Position numbers and translations under genes: made by a program. Positions 62,341 to 64,000 of a stretch of DNA of 64,000 bases are shown here, in pieces. The DNA is from Undaria pinnatifida. Its lineage: Eukaryota; Sar; Phaeophyceae; Laminariales; Alariaceae. The notes below the pieces were generated by a model. That model was not told where the DNA came from, ran no database searches, and saw only the letters and a list, made by a program, of their open reading frames with translations. The stretch is from the NCBI GenBank assembly GCA_012845835.1, contig JABAKD010000006.1, forward strand, positions 3,420,506 to 3,484,505, read 5' to 3'. How positions within the stretch are numbered: position 1 is the stretch's first letter; each line of letters starts with the position of its first letter.

Positions 62341-63087
62341 ATGCCGCTCCTGGACAACATCGTCACTGGAGGGGTGCGCATGTCCAAGTATATCTCGAAG
62401 TCTGCCCGAAAACGCATTCCGATGACGTCTAAAATGGGAAACAAGAACTACTACAAGGGAAAGGGAGCGACTAAGGAGGGAACCCTTAACAGCAAAGGTG
62501 CGCCGGCGTCTCCCTGTGTAGAGTTTGACCCACAACAAGCGATTTTTTTTTTTTTCATGTTTTCCGAAAAGTCTGGTGAAATTCGCGTAGTACACACCGA
62601 AAGGGCCCACACTTTGTGCGAATCTACTTGAAGTTCATGTAGTACTCTAAAAACTACCAGCACATGAGCGAGAAAACACGAAACAATACCCCATTTAAGC
62701 GACCAAATTGCGAGTTTTTTGGGTCAAAGCCTGCCCCTGTTTCGCACTTGGCTGCGCGTGAGCACAACGCCACCTGCTCAAAGTCAAACTCTCTGGCTTG
62801 CCTTCGCGTTCGCCGGAACCCCCAGTATGTTACTAGAGCAGAATTTGGCAGTCGCTGAACGCTCAGTCATCTACTAAGTGAGTAGGCACTGACTATTGCC
62901 TAATTTTCTTGCTTGGTTGATTGCTCGCTCGCTTTTCGCCAGGTCGCTTCATCGTCGACCCTGCAAGGCGATTGGAGATCGTCGCTCCAGACCTCAACGG
63001 CTTCAAGGTAAACCGTACGCATGCCGCGTGCTAGCTGCGAGAGAGGTGTATCACTTTTTGGACAAGGCGTTTACTGACGGAACTTAA
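62341..63087 (+). CDS. Mitochondrial large-subunit ribosomal protein mL41 (MRPL41/MRPL27), with apparent frameshift
   Basis: Exon 1 is 62341-62497: ATG, 52 codons plus one base, donor GTGCGC. It encodes RMSKYISKSARKRIPMTSK then MGNKNYYKGKGATKEG, matching the RxPLTTKxGNKxxYKG segment of mL41. Exon 2 begins at 62943 after CGCCAG, completes a Gly codon, and reads RFIVDPARRLEIVAPDLNGF then K. This fits the conserved VVPDLxxFxLKPYV. The expected KPY appears directly after, but shifted by one base: 63011-63012 is AA where three bases are needed. In the shifted frame it continues PYACRVLAAREVYHFLDKAF then TDGT and TAA at 63085-63087. Read literally, the frame runs FKVNRTHAAC then stops. The protein sits near the exit tunnel of the mitoribosome. 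Alternatively, GTAAAC at 63008 is a true donor and another exon lies downstream. Confidence 0.8.
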
Positions 63088-63169
63088 CCAATTTCCAACT
63101 CCTAAATTTTCCTAGTCTAACTCCCAAGTGTTTTGTCTCAATGTTGGAAGTGCGGTGCTAAAAGGGTTA

Positions 63170-63370
63170 GTGGACTACCCTGTATCGCTGGAATACCGTC
63201 GTGTTTTAAGGTGTTGGTTATATACCTACTCCATGGGATTTTTCGTCGGGTTATTTTTTTGGCATCTTCTCAAGAGCGGTTTTTGACCGTGGCATAAAGC
63301 TCCTGAAACGAGGAGCCTCATAAAAAGAATTGTGCGCGTGCTAGCGTAGCATGCACTCAAAGCATCCCGT
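63170..63370 (+). repeat. Family B repeat copy
   Basis: CCTACTCCATGGGATTTTTC, TAAAGCTCCTGAAACGAGG and AGCCTCATAAAAA with GCGTAGCATGCA mark another family B copy. Confidence 0.55.
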
Positions 63371-64000
63371 ACCCGCCGATAGCGCTAACGACACCGCTGC
63401 TGCTACAACCGCTACTGTTACCGCCGGTACCGACGCCGCACCTATCAACACCTCGTTCGTCACGTACATATGTTTTTTCGTTATTGAAGCTGACTGTTAG
63501 GTCGGTGGCTATGGCGTATATCTGGCGAAAGTATACGCAATCTGGGGTTCGAAACCCCCCATCGCCGCTCTTGCCTTTTTTCTTGTTTGACTGAAACCAT
63601 GCAATAATACATCATCGTTGCTACCTCCGCCTAATCAGCCCCTACCTGCCGCTAGAGCTACAGCCCCCGCTGCCGCCACCGCCGCGGTCACTGTTACCGC
63701 CGATACTGACACCGCCCCACCGTACTGCGTTCGTCACGTACAACTGTGTGGTCAATATTGTAGCCGACTGTTGGGTCGGTGGTGGTGGCGTATATTTAGC
63801 GAAAGTACAATCTGAGGTTCAAACCCCCCGTAGTCATTCTTGGCCTGTGTTCTTTTTCAACATAAATTACGCAAGTAGCTCGTCACCGTTACTACGCCCG
63901 CCAAAGCAGCGCCTACCTGCCGCTAGCGCTACCGCCCCCGCTGCCGCTAACGCCCCCGCCGCTGTTGCCGCCGATGCTGACACCGCGCCTATCCGTACCG
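63360..64000 (+). repeat. Tandem unit containing a tRNA-like, pol III-type segment
   Basis: Three direct copies of a unit of about 260-280 bp start near 63375, 63640 and 63910; the last runs off the window. Each opens with GCTNCCGCC-rich DNA and continues through GTTCGTCACGTAC. Copy 1 then has GTCGGTGG, TGGCGTATATCTGG (A-box-like), a perfect B box GGTTCGAAACC at 63546-63556, CCATCGCC pairing with the 5' stem, and a T-run at 63576-63581. Copy 2 keeps GGTTCAAACC. No full cloverleaf or D-arm was found, so this is a tRNA-like or SINE-type sequence rather than a tRNA gene. Confidence 0.45.

Noticed and set aside
63501-63575. A functional tRNA gene
   Set aside because: The B box and end stems are present, but no D-arm and no proper anticodon loop could be folded, and the second copy is decayed.

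Overview
The window looks like nuclear DNA of a multicellular stramenopile, most probably a brown alga of the Ectocarpus type. The reasons are intron-rich genes with introns of about 0.5 to 5 kb, kinesin-light-chain-type TPR repeats encoded about one per exon, a LINE and a copia element of a kind I associate with brown algae, TTAGGG-like tracts, and a basal-body-type coiled-coil gene that fits an organism with flagellated cells. The species is an inference; the gene models come from splice sites and reading phase.

Four genes can be assembled with consistent phase across every intron. (1) 541-17672, plus strand: the 3' part of a long coiled-coil gene resembling CEP135/TSGA10/Bld10, 15 exons, 857 residues visible, 5' end outside the window. 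(2) 23129-40779, minus strand: a complete 12-exon gene for a 989-residue protein with about 13 TPR units of 42 residues. (3) 45871-59849, minus strand: a 220-residue SFT2-family Golgi membrane protein whose five small exons are spread over 14 kb. (4) 62341-63087, plus strand: mitochondrial ribosomal protein mL41, two exons, with an apparent one-base deletion. Genes 1 and 2 converge, 2 and 3 are in tandem, and 3 and 4 diverge. They have unrelated housekeeping or cytoskeletal roles and do not form a pathway.

The rest is introns and spacers filled with repeats. There is a degenerate LINE (9010-10505) with two truncated 3' relatives, and a 3.5 kb copia element with LTRs (47418-50920) inserted inside an older interspersed repeat. 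SINE-like elements carry (AAC)n tails, and several TIR/MITE families are present, some nested. A 1 kb foldback is built of GGAAGCTTCC-type palindromes, and a 4.6 kb inverted pair of minisatellite arrays lies inside an SFT2 intron. Many long tri-, penta- and hexanucleotide arrays occur.

The most unusual pattern is that degenerate partial copies of exon edges, including the splice site, recur beside or near the true exons. I see this at several junctions in three unrelated genes and at one orphan exon. Two short palindromes, TACCWGGTA (12 copies) and CTATTAATAG (5 copies), are also far more frequent than chance predicts.
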